Shown piece by piece: positions 11,545 to 23,770 of a stretch of 64,000 nt of DNA (within the stretch, counting starts at the first letter, position 1; the number at the start of each line of letters is the position of its first letter). This DNA comes from Chaunax sp. Z400 (Eukaryota; Chordata; Actinopteri; Lophiiformes; Chaunacidae), in assembly GCA_037577475.1 (NCBI GenBank), contig CM075184.1, positions 4,940,094-5,004,093 of the forward strand, given 5' to 3'. The position numbers were made by a program, and so were the translations under genes. Below the pieces are notes generated by a model. The model saw only the letters and a program-made list of their open reading frames with translations, searched no databases and was not told the DNA's origin.

Positions 11545-12130
11545 CTGAGGTCATTTTTACATCTTCTTAAATTCACCTTCTTCCTTACAATATAATGTTT
11601 CATATCAACATCTACAATCTCAGCTTTCTGAAGACGAGGTTCCATCTGTCCCAGAGCAAGGTGGAAGCAGATCATCTGACCCAAAACTTGGAAAGTTGAT
11701 TTATAAAATTGTTAAATCTCTTAAAAACTCACCTTTCCTCCTGGGGACCAATAGTTCTGGTTCTTAAATGAGTTTGAAGTCTGAGGTTAACAGCAGCAGT
11801 GGAATATTACAATATAATAGTAGATAAATGTAGAATAAATGTCTAAAATGACATTTAGTAATATTTGATTGAAGTGTTGTGTGTCGTTCTGCTTTCACCA
11901 AATGTTAGAGATAAACTGGACTGAATAATGATGTCATACTACAGATGAAGCTTCAAATGAAACATGAGCAGAACTAATTTATGAAACAGAAAAATCAACA
12001 GAAACACAATCCACCAATCCCCTCACATGGAGTCAGATGACAAGCATGTCCAGCTCTCTTCTCGCATCTTATTGGTCGCTGTGAGTCATGTATGATCTGG
12101 TGAGAGTAATGACATCACCACAGTCCTTCT
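11545..12130 (+). repeat. dispersed repeat family A, copy 2 (longest copy)
   Basis: This copy contains both the upstream portion (AGCTTTCTGAAGACGAGGTT, ACCAATAGTTCTGGTTCTTA, AGCAGCAGTGGAATATTACA) and the downstream portion (GGAGTCAGATGACAAGC, TTATTGGTCGCTGTGAGTCA). It links fragments seen separately at 6.1 kb, 40.7 kb and 53.3 kb. Length is about 0.58 kb, with no open frame of note. Confidence 0.75.
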
Positions 12131-13395
12131 ACATACAGCCTCTTCACTCCATATTAACTCAGCTGTACCAAAAATCGGCTGCAATTCACCTAGAAGGAGT
12201 CCTCAATGAATGGAGCTAAATGGCTAAAATAATTATTTTCACCTACTTCTAGACGAAGAAATCCAAATTTTATTTTATTTTTTGTAAATATAGTATTGAT
12301 AATATATCAGAAGTGAAATGAAAACACACTAACATCATTTCATCTTTATGTCTTTTCTTGTCTTGTTCATGTAATATTAACTTTCTGCCTGACAGAACTC
12401 AACAGCATATGAGGAAATACCCCCAGTGTTTTTACTATGTCTGTCACGTGGTCAGAGAATGAGGGTAAAATATGGCTGATCCATCAGAGGCACAAACACA
12501 GCATTCACCCTCCTCTGACATACTGAGACCACGAGCCTGAGCCTGACTCCTGACTCATTTGACTCCTGACTCCTGCAGCTGCTTGAATCAGCGCTTGTCT
12601 CAGTTCTTTCACAAATTTGGTGAAAAATCCACAAAAACACTAAAAATCTATGGTGTAACATGTTTCAAAGATTTCTCCACTTTCAGCAAAGAGCATCACC
12701 CTGTCTGTCTGTAACATGTATAAACATAACTTCTGTCATATTTTCTAAAACTATCACTATGTCCTCAGAGTAGAACACGAAACAGATAACCTGTGGAAAA
12801 TAAAAGAAATAAAGGGGACGTGATCCTCATCCGTTCACACCCTCACCCCGTCCCTTCTGTCTGCCTCGTGAATGCCAACAGCTGTTTTACACATCGGTGT
12901 AGATTCATCTGCGGTCTGATGCGTCAGCCGCTGCTCAGCTGACCGCTGACATAACGCACAGATTGGATTCAATTTGACCAGAGGCTCCTCAATCCACCCT
13001 CTGGTACTTTAATCATTGTAATTTAAACATGACTGAGGACATAGAACAGTATGTGACTTATGCCAAAGAAGAACACTAGAACTGATCCCCTCTGCAGCCT
13101 TACAAGCCTTTACCTTCGTTAGCGCTGTGACTGTTATACAGCTCTGAGGAAACAAAGCGTCACTCTAGTTCTTTTGTTCCTTCTGCTGTCAGGCTGCTGA
13201 CTGTGGACAGTTTACTGTAATAGACTGCGAGTGTTTCTTGTTTCTTGTTGTCACCTGGCTCCTTATGTCAGCCCATGTGTGGCGGCCTGCTGGTGTCAGG
13301 GTGTGTCCACTGCTCCTTGTTCTTAGACCCATACGTTGATCTGTTGTTGCTGACATGTTGACATGTTGATGTTCCAATGTTGCTGCTCCACTGAG
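12131..13395. other. intergenic DNA, nothing recognised
   Basis: No splice-flanked conserved frame or known transposon motif was seen. Confidence 0.45.
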
Positions 13396-13399
13396 TATG

Positions 13400-13835
13400 T
13401 TTATTTATTTATTTATTTCATTTATTAAGTGAATGGGGAAGGCTGTCAAAATGAATTACCCATTTGGGATAAATAAAGTTTAAACAGGGGAGACCAGTGG
13501 TAGGGAGGTACTTTATTGTCCCCATAGGGAAACTCTGTCAGTAAAATTTCATACATGGCCCTACTTAACATACACAAAGGATAACACGATAAAAGACATC
13601 AACATGTTACAAACTCCAACAAATCACAATCTTACACACTCTCTAACAACACAGTATTGCATCTATTACAGTATTGCACAATACCCAGATGAATACTAGT
13701 TCAACCACATAATTGTACATCTGTGTGTGTATTTGGATGTCTGTGTGTCAGTATGTGTTAGCAGGGAAGGGTTACATTTTACTTGTATGAAAAGTGCTAT
13801 ACAAATAAAGTCTGATTGATTGATTGATTGATATA
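13400..13835. mobile_element. degenerate non-LTR retroposon fragments
   Basis: The block holds (TTTA)n at 13400-13430, a phrase GGTACTTTATTGTCCCCATA near 13507, and a 3' end GAAAAGTGCTATACAAATAA ending in (TTGA)n at about 13818-13832. These resemble the ends of fish LINE/SINE families. No coding part is left. Confidence 0.5.
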
Positions 13836-14724
13836 CAGCATTTCACAGACCTTTGGTAAAATGGTAGCCTAACCAGAATATGGCACATATTGGAATAATC
13901 TCTATCCCTACAATGTAGTCTAGCCATGGTGCTTTATAAGATATGAAAAAATAGTAAAAAGTAAATACAATTATCTGATCAATAATAAGAATTTGGGATT
14001 ATACGTTTTTATTCAAGGATTTAATTAGTTGTGGTACGAATGATTGTTTTGACCTATTTTTCAAGAAGGATGGCTGCTGGAACTCACATCCAGAGGGTGA
14101 CAGATCAAAGGCTGTATGGGGGGGGGGGTCTGAGGTCAGAAATGATTTCCTCTGCTTTATGAACAGATCAGGATTTATAAATGTTTTCTAGGCTCATCAT
14201 TGATGCCTAGCAGTTTGCTGGTTAATAGTTACCATCTTCGTCATGGTTGAAGTAAACATGACTGTTTATTACATCAGATGATATGTGACCTGTTAGAAAA
14301 TCGTTGTGTGTCAGAAAGGCTTTAGCGCTAAGACTCTTCAGGGAGATTGAGGTCGAAGGGCATCTGTCTTGATAGATATATATATATACTGTATATCTCG
14401 TCTTGGAGTCCAGACATTGGTGGTGGTGGCGGCTGATGACTCTGCTGAGACTGATGAATGATGAAGTTGGTGAATCTGTGAAGACTGGGCGGTGATGGGG
14501 AGGTGGAGGGAGCGTAAAAACAGCAGCATGAAAGAACTAGAGAAACGGAGAAAGTCATATTTAAAAAGACAGCAGCAAGATGATAGGCTGAATATAAAAG
14601 TGTGTCTCTCTGCTATTGGATGATTGTGACCAGCTGATGAGAACAGCATTAGAAATAAAGTGTAGTCTGAGTGTCAAAGCTTTAGTCTTCTTGACTGAAC
14701 TTATGCTACAGCTTCATCTGTCTG

Positions 14725-14910
14725 AACTGAACTGAATGTATCTCTAACATTTGGTGAAAGTAGAGCGACAGACAACACTTCTACTCAAAAACATATTACA
14801 AAGGGTCATTTTAGACATTTATTCTGCATTTATCTACTATTTTATTCTAATATTCCACTGCTGCTGTCAACCTCAGACTTTGGTAAAGACATTTAATTAC
14901 TTCAGACCAA
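14725..14910 (-). repeat. dispersed repeat family A, copy 3 (inverted)
   Basis: Reverse complement of the family A core: GACATTTATTCTGCATTTAT, then CTACTATTTTATTCTAATAT and TCCACTGCTGCTGTCAACCT. Confidence 0.75.
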
Positions 14911-14999
14911 TCATTGATCCAACCCGAACCTTTAATGTGAACAATGACAGACAATCATGACGGACAGGAAGCTGAAGCACTAGACAACATAGCCTACAG

Positions 15000-16185
15000 G
15001 AGCCTGGTGGACAGCTTTTATCATTTAACACATCAGTACGACTGCTGGAGTGCAAAGAGCAAAAACTGGCTCCAAAATATTTAACGTAACCTGATCACAA
15101 ATCACAAAAACATATGACTGAACATTTAAGATCAGATACCTGACTGCACTCTCTCTGAACTGTTCCCATCTGGATCCAGGGTCATGAGGGCTGGAACAGA
15201 AACAAGAGGTCTTTCATTCCATACGTCAAAGAACAACTGCTTCAGGCAACACATGATGTTCTATAAGAACCTGTCCTGTTCGTACATCCTGAAACGTTGT
15301 GAGTTTTTATCCTTTGTGTGGTTTGTGAGGCCGTTTTCAATGTTCACTCAAAGAAAAATTATATTTTCAACACGTGTGACGTTAAAAGTAGTTAACTATT
15401 AAAATACGACTGTTGGTGTATGAATCACTGAAGCTCAGCTCTGAACCCTGAACACCTCTCCAATCACGTCCTGGCTGCGTTCACATCAGCAGACTCTGTT
15501 CTCAGATCAGATCTGGTTGTGTTGACGGTTCATAATTCCAGTGAAAAAGACACATGAATTCTGATCAGACCGTTCTCACTCGTGTCATAACCACGAATCG
15601 GATATGGATCCAATCTAGGACCACGTATGAAAGAGACTCACATTTGATTTAAGGATCAGAATGGAGTCCCTTCAGCCTGATCTTGTGATCTTGTGATCAT
15701 GTGATCGTGGTCTCAGTGAATGAGATCAGAGGGTTTATTAACTGTCAAACCTCATGAACAGGAGACGTCCATTAGGCTGAAAAGAGCCACTCCTGCACAG
15801 TAACCCTATCTCATTCACGACTCACCAGGTCTGAGTCTTCCCAGTCACCCACTGGTTTCCATGGAGAGCAGCTGGTGTGGACCTGTCTGCAGAGGAAATC
15901 TGTGACACACTGTCCTCAATCTGCAGCTCATTTGTTCAGCATGTCCTGGAAAGCAGGGGGGCCTGTGTGCCGAGCGGCTCTGAACACTTTGTCCTCAGCG
16001 CTGTAGGTGGTCACATGATCACAGCCCGCTTCCCACCACCACCACCACCAACTAGTTGTTGCCGGTCTGTCTAGCCCATGCCCTCCATGTTTTACATGAA
16101 GCGGCTAAGAGACCAGTATAGCTCTGTTTATTTCTGCTGCTTATGGCGCGAACTGCAACCTGGATCTAAGAGGGTGTAATTTACA
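15000..16185. other. intergenic DNA, nothing recognised
   Basis: Unique-looking sequence. A few short open frames lack homology that I can recognise. Confidence 0.4.
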
Positions 16186-16204
16186 GCCAGTCAGACTTCC
16201 CTCT

Positions 16205-16335
16205 GTGTCTAATCTGGGCTCAGAGTAGGCTCAGACACACATGTTCAGTAACAACAACAGCTATAATAACAGAAAGATTACATTTAGTAGTATTTATAAT
16301 AACTACTACAATAAAAATAAATTTCATATTTTGAT
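16205..16335 (+). repeat. dispersed repeat family D fragment
   Basis: The phrase AGCTATAATAACAGAAAGAT, followed by a TAGTATTTATAATAA stretch, matches the segment at 34815-34910 in the same orientation. Confidence 0.5.
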
Positions 16336-16547
16336 GTGCAATAACAGTAATCAGGTGTGTTAACATTCCACGGATAAATCGATGTTCCTCAGCTGCTGAA
16401 TCCGTCCATTGTTTACATTGTATATATAAAGAAATATAGATTTTTTTCCCTATTTTAAATATTACCCCAATTTATATTGTTCTACTGTTCATATTCTTCC
16501 TCCTTTTTAGATTGCTTGTTTATATCTACTGCTGCTGTAATGATACA

Positions 16548-16615
16548 AATTTCCCTGTTGTGGGACAAATGAAGGACTATGTTACCTTATCTTGTCTTGT
16601 CTTGTCTGATATTAT
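16548..16615 (+). mobile_element. retroposon 3' end with TTGTC tail, copy 2
   Basis: AATTTCCCTGTTGTGGGACA and AATGAAGGAC are followed by a CTTATCTTGTCTTGTCTTG tail. It is homologous to the ends at 9808 (plus) and 23256 (minus). Confidence 0.6.
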
Positions 16616-16619
16616 CTTA

Positions 16620-16672
16620 ACAACAACAACAACAATAACAATATAATAATAATAATAACAATAATAATAATG

Positions 16673-16725
<53 letters not shown>
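16620..16725. repeat. (AAC)n/(AAT)n microsatellite
   Basis: Compound trinucleotide tract of about 106 bp, AAC-rich at the left and pure AAT at the right. Confidence 0.96.
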
Positions 16726-16919
16726 CAGTGGGCATCAACCAGGATCAGTAGATCCAATCACAGTCCACAATCACCTGCAGGATGAGAAAACACAAGACTC
16801 CTGGGAAGAAGTCAAGTTAGTAACATGAATTAATGAGACGTACATGTGTAGAGAAGGAGAGAGAGGAGCTCAGTGCATCATGGGAAGTCGCCCAGCAGTC
16901 TAGGATCTCAACACTAATA

Positions 16920-17075
16920 GGCTTTCGCGTCACAGTGTCACGCGAATTTCTCACCCGAGTTGAAATTTTTCAACTTGAGCGAAATCTCGCAATTCGCATC
17001 ATTCGCGTCACCCGGCGCAAATTCACGTCTACTCGCGCCTTCCCATTGACTTCGCCGCACGAAAAATTTGCATCG
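16920..17075. mobile_element. CpG-rich palindromic segment, probable DNA-transposon remnant
   Basis: Dense CpG dinucleotides lie in a CpG-poor setting. TTCGCGT (16924-16930) and ACGCGAA (16940-16946) form an inverted repeat, and further GCGTCA and CTCGCG motifs follow. Sequences of this look occur as non-autonomous DNA transposons in fish; I cannot name the family. A short (TG)n follows. Confidence 0.4.
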
Positions 17076-17604
17076 CATTCAGTGTGTGTGTGTGTGTGTT
17101 TTACCAGTAATATTCCAGCATGAATCTGTGGTTGGACCTGCTCCAACTTATTCTCCACCTTCAGTCGTCACCTTCTACAGTCAGGTGTTTCTGTTTTTAC
17201 GCAGTTCTCAGAATGCCGGTGGATTCTTGGAACGCTCTGGATGACTCAGAACGTCCTGTTGTTGGCCTGTGATGGCTGATTTGATTCAGATTGAGCCTGA
17301 GGCACGTCTGGCACAAATAGCTGCAATCAGGCCCAGCTCGATGGGGCAGCACAGAGGAAAAATGTTTTTCTTGATGTGAAAGGTCTGCTGTGGTTCGAGT
17401 TCTTCCAGTAGAGAACATTGCATAAGAGATTTTTTTTATCTACTTACGCACAATAATTTTCTTTTAGTGACTCTGTTGTTCACAGAACATTATTTTAAAC
17501 TCCAGCTGAGATTTCAAGAGGATCCAGCTCTGTTAAAATACAAGGCTGTCTAAAAGCAGCAGCCTCAACATTATGGGCCCATCAACCATCTACAGCTAAT
17601 GGTC

Positions 17605-18135
17605 TAAAGTAATGGTAAATGGGCTGTATTTATATAGATACACTGAACATTCAAAGCATTTTCCAACAGACACCATTCAAGACATCACCTGCTCATCAGG
17701 AGTGATTCACACACCATGAGGAGAAATTTACGTTTGCCATATACCAGAGGATCAAACCCCTGACCCTCTGTTAAACCAAAGACTGTTCTACCCCCGACTT
17801 CATTTAAAGTACAACACAGCCTTGCCCAGATCAATCCACAACCTCAGACATATAAAACCAGGAAAAGAAATGAAAGCAAATAAAAAACAGTTGAGAACAA
17901 ATAAAAACAACTGAGCCTTAAAAAAAGACCAAGACTAAATAAGAGGGAGACATAACATTAAAGTCTACAGGGGTATCATAAAGACTGCACTCAAAGGAAA
18001 GATAAAAAAATGTTTCACAATCTGACCTAATCAGGAGGGGGAGATCATTCCAAAAGTTTAGGGGCATCACTGGCTAAGGACCGTGTAGTTCTGGGTACAG
18101 CTAAAAGCTGCTGGTCCAGTGACCTCAGAATTATT
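17605..18135 (-). mobile_element. LINE/SINE remnant ending in an L2-like 'WNDLP' fragment
   Basis: The left part carries AATGGGCTGTATTTATATAG, a phrase found in many fish repeats. The right part, read on the minus strand near 18040-18060, gives the phrase NFWNDLP, which resembles the C-terminal conserved motif of L2-type LINE ORF2. The copy is heavily degraded. Confidence 0.5.
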
Positions 18136-18241
18136 CACAGGTGTGTTTTAACATGAATTCAACCAATCAGAGTTCATTTCCCATTCCCTTTAAAAGCCAG
18201 GTGTGTTTCACCTGGAGCATTGCTGTTTAACCAGCATCACT

Positions 18242-18825
18242 GGTCTTCACTGAGGGACAGGTATATGGTCCTTGTCCGGTGGACCCTCTGCCTCCACCGT
18301 CTCCCAATCCTCTGTCCCATCAACAACTCCATCTGACTGCATATGAGCAAAGTCAGCATATTTAACTGTGGAGGAGGAGGAGGAGGAGGAGGAGGAAGGC
18401 TGCTGCACATCCCTGTGTGTGTAACAGGTCTAGTGATGCAGCCGATCACAGTCTGCAGATCCATCAGATAAATGATCATTCTGATTAACAGCTAATGGGA
18501 TGCAGGTGATGAAATAATCCATCATTAATGAGGAAAATATTGATGACATCACCTGCAGAGATCCTCCAGCAGCAGAAACCATAAGTGTGTCTCCACTGTC
18601 TGTGACATTTACCCACAATGCACAGCAGCTTAACTTCATTAATGATTTAAATCTACGACACGCCGACAGGATCTGATGTTAATGAATGTTCTGTGTTCTT
18701 CTACACATCCTAAAGGTCCCACACAGTCCAGGTTCACACAGTAAAACAGTCCAGGTTCATACAGTGAAACAGTCCAGGTTCACACAGTGACAAGGGTCCA
18801 GGTTTATACAGTGAAACAGTCCAGG
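18242..18825 (+). repeat. segmental duplication copy 1 (partner at 35883)
   Basis: About 480 bp starting at GGTCTTCACTGAGGGACAGG are near-identical to 35883-36360: both include CATATGAGCAAAGTCAGC, a (GAG)n run, GTGATGCAGCCGATCACAG and GACACGC-GACAGGATCTGATG. The copy ends in only about four units of the 23-bp CAGTCCAGGTTCACACAGTG repeat, then runs straight into the 33-bp array. Confidence 0.9.
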
Positions 18826-19440
18826 TGTGTAACCAGCAGAGTGTACGTGCGTCACTGGTGTGTAACCAGCAGAGTGTACGTGCGTCACTGGTGTGTAACC
18901 AGCAGAGTGTACGTGCGTCACTGGTGTGTAACCAGCAGAGAGTGCGTGCATCACTGGTGTGTAACCAGCAGAGTGTACGTGCGTCACTGGTGTGTAACCA
19001 GCAGAGAGTGCGTGCGTCACTGGTGTGTAACCAGCAGAGTGTACGTGCGTCACTGGTGTGTAACCAGCAGAGAGTGCGTGCGTCACTGGTGTGTAACCAG
19101 CAGAGTGTACGTGCGTCACTGGTGTGTAACCAGCAGAGAGTGCGTGCGTCACTGGTGTGTAACCAGCAGAGAGTGCGTGCGTCACTGGTGTGTAATCAGC
19201 AGAATGTACGTGCGTCACTGGTGTGTAACCAGCAGAGTGTACGTGTAACCAGCAGAGTGTACATGTAACCAGCAGAGTGTACGTGTAACCAGCAGAGTGT
19301 ACATGCGTCACTGGTGTGTAACCAGCAGAGAGTGCGTGCGTCACTGGTGTGTAACCAGCAGAGTGTACGTGCGTCACTGGTGTGTAACCAGCAGAGAGTG
19401 CGTGCGTCACTGGTGTGTAACCAGCAGAGTGTACATGCGT
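18826..19440 (+). repeat. 33-bp minisatellite, about 18 copies
   Basis: The unit is TGTGTAACCAGCAGAGTGTA followed by CGTGCGTCACTGG. Two variants (GAGTGTACGTGCG and GAGAGTGCGTGCG) alternate over much of the array, giving a 66-bp higher-order period. Four shortened 20-bp units lie at about 19230-19305. Because 33 is a multiple of three, several frames stay open on both strands; these are not genes. Confidence 0.95.
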
Positions 19441-20260
19441 TCTGAATCTGCTTATGTTGGCAGGTGCACAGATGTGTGCAAGTACTTAAACAACATGGGT
19501 ACATCTGGCAGAAACTAGCAATGACATTTTCACCCCTCATGTCCCTACCGTTATCCAGGTGAAGGGTTTGAGCAGTCTGTTCTTCAGCAGACATCTTTCT
19601 TTTAATGTCGACTGTTTTTCCAGCAAGTTATATATTTTACAGAATATTGAAAACATACAGTTATCCCGTAAAGAGATGTAACACATCCTGAGCTTCACAG
19701 AGCTGACAGGTCATAAGTTCAACATGTCAACTTAAATCAAGCTGAACATGATGTGAGTTCTGTTTGTTCCACCCTGGGATGTCCTCAGAGGTTAAAGCTG
19801 TGTGATAATTTCATCTTGGCTACGACAGCAGATAAGATATTTTATGGTTACATGTGACAGCTCATAGAACATCCTGATCCTAATTAAAGCTGCCTTCATC
19901 CATGGCTTCATCTTCATCACATCTGTTCAGGACCTGATCATGTGATCATTTTAGAGTCCACTGAATCACGTTGTGACTGATTGATGATCCAGACATTATT
20001 CTTTGTTAAGTGGTTTAATGCAACTTTTCTTTAACCATTTCTAATCTTCACACATCACTGGAAAACACAGCATGAAGCCACAGCCAGCAGCTGGTTATGA
20101 CAACATTGGAAACAAAGGGAAACATGCAGCATAGCATAGCATAAGACTGGAAAGGGGGGAAACTGCTATCCTAGCTTGACATCATAGTGGAAACAGAGGG
20201 GAACAGCTAGCTTAGCTTGTTATTTTAATTTATTTAACCTTAATTTAACCAGGAATTTGT
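19441..20260. other. intergenic DNA, nothing recognised
   Basis: No gene or repeat was identified apart from short low-complexity runs. Confidence 0.45.
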
Positions 20261-20429
20261 TTGTTTGTGTGTGTATAATAATAAGAATAAGAATAACAAC
20301 AACTTTATTTGTACAGCACCTTTAAAACAGAGTTACAAAGTGCTTTGACAGACAAAGCAAAGGCAGAGCAATACAATACGAAGGCGAAAGTACATAAAAC
20401 AATGGTATTGGCGTTGAGAAGACAACAGT

Positions 20430-20808
20430 TGTCTCTGTTGTTAGATTTGGCTTTTATCAACTGAGGCTTTTATCCAAGGTTAAGTTTGTGTTAACGTTTT
20501 ATGATTTTGAACATCTTGTACATGCTTTTCTCTCTACCCGCTTGGACTACTGTAATGCACTTTATATTGGTGTCAGCCAGGCCTCCCTCTCGACTACAGT
20601 TGGTCCAAAATGCTGCAGCTCGACTTTTATCTGGTACCTGAAAACGAGAGCACATCACCCCCATTCTTTCCTCCCTCCACTGGCTCCCTGTACAGTTCAG
20701 AATTCATTTTGAGATTTTAATGTTTGTTTTTAAATCTTTAGATGGATCGGCACCTCCTTACATCTCTGACCTTCTGCATCCCTATGCCCCCTCGAGGTCT
20801 GAACAGGT
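20430..20808 (+). mobile_element. second L2-type LINE fragment in opposite orientation
   Basis: On the plus strand the phrases HAFLSTRLDYCNALYIGV and HPYAPSRS are characteristic of L2-like ORF2 downstream of the RT domain. It belongs to a different subfamily from the minus-strand element around it, with which it forms abrupt junctions at about 20430 and 20808. It could be a nested insertion or, less likely, a rearranged insertion. Confidence 0.8.
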
Positions 20809-21284
20809 ACCTAAAAGCAAGTCGGTAGAAGTGAGTTTTAAGAAGTGATTTAAATGAAGTTACTGATTCTGCAAACCTTATCTCCTCAGGCAGATCATTC
20901 CAAAGCCGAGGGGTCCAAATGTCAAAGGCACGGTCACCCTTAGATCGAAGCCTCAACTTTTGAACAACCAAAAGGGCCTCACCTGAGGATCTAAGGCTGT
21001 GGGCTGGCTCGTATGGGGTAAGAAATTCTGTTATGTAGCTGGGGGCCAGACCCAGGTGTGCTTTAAAAGTGATCAGTGAAATTTTAAAATCAATTCTAAA
21101 ACTTACAGGAAGCCAGTGGAGGGATGCCAGGATTGGGATGATGTGATGTCTGTTAAAACCAGTAAGAAGCCTAGCTGCTGCATTCTGAACTAGTTGGAAG
21201 CGAGAGAGAGACAGTAAGATTTCTGTTTTTGAATTGTAAGTTGAAGGAAATTTTGCACCATCCAACAGTTGATATAACGTGGAC

Positions 21285-22327
21285 CAGTGGTTCCCAAACT
21301 TTTTTTCTGGGGACCCAGACTCATTTGGGTTTAAAATGACAAACCAACGCAACCCGAATCACAATAGGCCTTATTTATAAATTGCAACATTAACAATTTG
21401 TGCATTAATTAACATTTCTGACCATTTTTACTGCCGTCTGCATCATCCAATTATCTTGAACAGGTAAACCAGCCATTTCAAAGTGATATACATTTAAATT
21501 ACAACTACATTGTATGCTTCTTGAAAATATATAATGTACATATTTTAAATACTTTATAGCTACGATCAAATCAGTGCATTTAGGAGGGGTGTGGTATCTC
21601 ATTGTTTTATCTCCTCTTATCACAATATAAACATTTTAAACAGGCTACTTTATAAATGAGAAAATGCATTGAGTCTGAGTAAACAGCCACTCATGTTCAT
21701 GTTCATATGTTCATATTTTTATTAGAGAACTTAAGTGCATCTTAAATTAAATGGGCACACATCAGGTAAACAACACATATTTTAACTACTTTATATGAGA
21801 CAAATTAAGTGCATTTTGTTGTAATTAACAGACTCATATTTCCCTCTCATCATTAAATCAAACAGAATATTGCTTGTTCTTTGTTCCAGTCAGGTGTACA
21901 AGAGGAGAGCAACACATATATCAGGTGTAGCATTTAGTCTCTGGGTGGTAGCTAAGCTAACATGACCTGCAGCAGTCTGGTCCTTAGCTGGGTCTTGTCC
22001 CTGGTCTCTAGCTATGCCTTTCTTTTTTATTAGCCAGGGATCCATGTTTGTGTGACCACCTGCAAAATGTGTTTGTTACTTTGGTGGAAACTATGGTGGA
22101 CACCTGGGTGCAAACCCAAACGGGTTCTGAACAAGGCACCGCCTGCCTGTCTCCAATGCCGCGCTATGATTGGCAGAACTCCATTTGTGGTGGAGCTAGA
22201 AACACGCTCATGTGGCTGAAAGATGTACTGCAGATATAAATCTGGAATAATAGTAAAAATGAATCATAACTATTTTATTTGGCGACCCAAATAAAATCTC
22301 CTGCCACCCAGACTTTGGGAACCACTG
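21285..22327. mobile_element. non-autonomous hAT-like DNA transposon with 8-bp target duplication
   Basis: The termini are inverted: CAGTGGTTCCCAAAC at the left, and the reverse complement of the right end reads CAGTGGTTCCCAAAG. Flanking 8-bp sequences are ACGTGGAC (21277-21284) and ACGTAGAC (22328-22335), one mismatch apart. Eight-base target duplications and CAGTGGTTCCCAA-type ends are typical of hAT/Charlie-like elements. Its 1043 bp hold no transposase frame. It splits the L2 LINE. Confidence 0.9.
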
Positions 22328-22674
22328 ACGTAGACAGTCTACAGCAGCAGCTAGGCTTCTTGGGTCACAAGGTCTCAGGGGAAGGTAAACCTGTGTGTCA
22401 TCTGCATAGCAATGGAATGAGACATTGTTGGATGATTGGGCCCAGAGGAAGCATGTAGATGGAAAAAAAAATTGGACATAAGATTGAACCTTGCAGCACA
22501 CCACAGGTAATGCGGGCTGTGGAAGAGGTCTAGTTACCTATAGTGACCGCAAAGGTTCTGTCTAAAAGGTATGAATAAAACCAATCAAGTGCAGTGTCAT
22601 TGATGCCCACCCAGTTCTTAAGACGATTAATTAAAATGGCATGGTCTACTGTATCAAAAGCTGAGCTAAGCTCT

Positions 22675-22858
22675 TTCATTCATTCATTTTCTGTAACCGC
22701 TTATCCTGTATAGGGTCGCGGGGGGCTGGAGCCTGTCCCAGCTGACTTTGGGCGAGAGGTGGGGTTCACCCTGGACAAGTCGCCAGTTCATCACAGGACC
22801 ACATAGAAAGACAAACAGCCATTCACACTCACATTCACACCTACGGTCAATTTACAGT
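22675..22858 (-). mobile_element. short retroposon with (GAAT)n tail, copy 2, 14-bp target duplication
   Basis: A reverse-oriented relative of the element at 4535-4775. Its tail is seen as TTCATTCATTCATTTTCTG at the left end, and the internal phrase CACCCTGGACAAGTCGCCAG is present. It is flanked by the perfect direct repeat CTGAGCTAAGCTCT at 22661-22674 and 22859-22872, proof of retroposition into the L2 LINE. Confidence 0.92.
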
Positions 22859-23255
22859 CTGAGCTAAGCTCTAAAAGAATTAAAATTGAACTCTCTCCTT
22901 TGTTGACTGCTAAAAGGAGGTCATTGGAGACTTTAAGGAGGGCGGATACTGTGCTATGTAAAGCTCTAAGACCTGACTGGAATTTCTCAAAGATGTTGTT
23001 TTGACACATGAAAGCTAAAAGTTGGGTTGAAACCACTTTTTCTAAAACTTTGCTTAAGAAGGGAAGTTTAGAGATTGGTTTAAAATGATTAAAAACAGAA
23101 GGGTCGAGGTTAGCTTTTTTTTTTTTTTAAAGAGGTTGGACCACAGCATGTTTAAAAGAGGAGGGAAGAACTAGAAGAAGTAAAGAACTATTAAATATCG
23201 ATAAAATACTGGGCCCAACTGTGTCGATAACTTCTTTTAGAAATGTTGTATATAT

Positions 23256-23312
23256 ATAAGATAAGATAAGATAAGATATCTCTTTATTAGTCCCACAGTG
23301 GGGAAATTTACA
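23256..23312 (-). mobile_element. retroposon 3' end with GATAA tail, copy 3
   Basis: ATAAGATAAGATAAGATATC, then TCTTTATTAGTCCCACAGTG and GGGAAATT. This is the reverse complement of the ends at 9808 and 16548. It abuts the 5' truncated end of the L2 LINE. Confidence 0.65.
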
Positions 23313-23770
23313 ATATATACACATACACATACACATATATACATACACAATATACACACACATATATATATATACCCTCAGAGCATGTGAAGAAAGAAAT
23401 TTCAGCTTGACCAAGGTGACTTGCAGCCTTCTGCGTGCTGCCTGCTGGCCAGGTTCCTGTGGTGTGTCTCTTGTTTTTAATCTGTGGGTTAAGAGGTTAT
23501 GATGGCCAAGGCTGATCTGGGACACGTGAGGAATGTCTCCTCTGTCTGTACGGGACGTGATGCATGTTGAACACTTCTCAGATTAGGGGAAAGGGGTTAG
23601 AGCAGCTCAGCAAGTGTGGTCACAACAGCAGGTAATTGTGTCAGACAGTGAGGAGGCTCTCTGTGTGCTGCTGACCTGATCCTGATCACTGCACCCTGTC
23701 AAAGATAAGAGAAGACCCTCTGACCTGCAGCCGATGGAGAACCACAGTACCAAAATCAGATGAGCCTGAG

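Larger units (their letters stand above)
20265..23255 (-). mobile_element. L2-type LINE fragment, interrupted by three later insertions
   Basis: Minus-strand pieces of one L2-like ORF2 can be followed from right to left. RT region pieces lie at about 23250-22860, with phrases such as FEKFQSGLRALHSTVSALLK and, after an insertion, SFHCYADDTQVYLPL near 22420. After a second insertion the C-terminal part (LVQNAAARLLTG, HWLPVSFRIDFK, RLWNDLPEEIR) lies at about 21270-20810. A 3' UTR-like part sits at 20265-20430. The YADD motif is the reverse-transcriptase active site. Frames are broken, so the element is dead. Confidence 0.85.

Noticed and set aside
18757..19410. Five overlapping long frames on both strands
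   Set aside because: They are produced by the 33-bp tandem repeat, whose length is a multiple of three.
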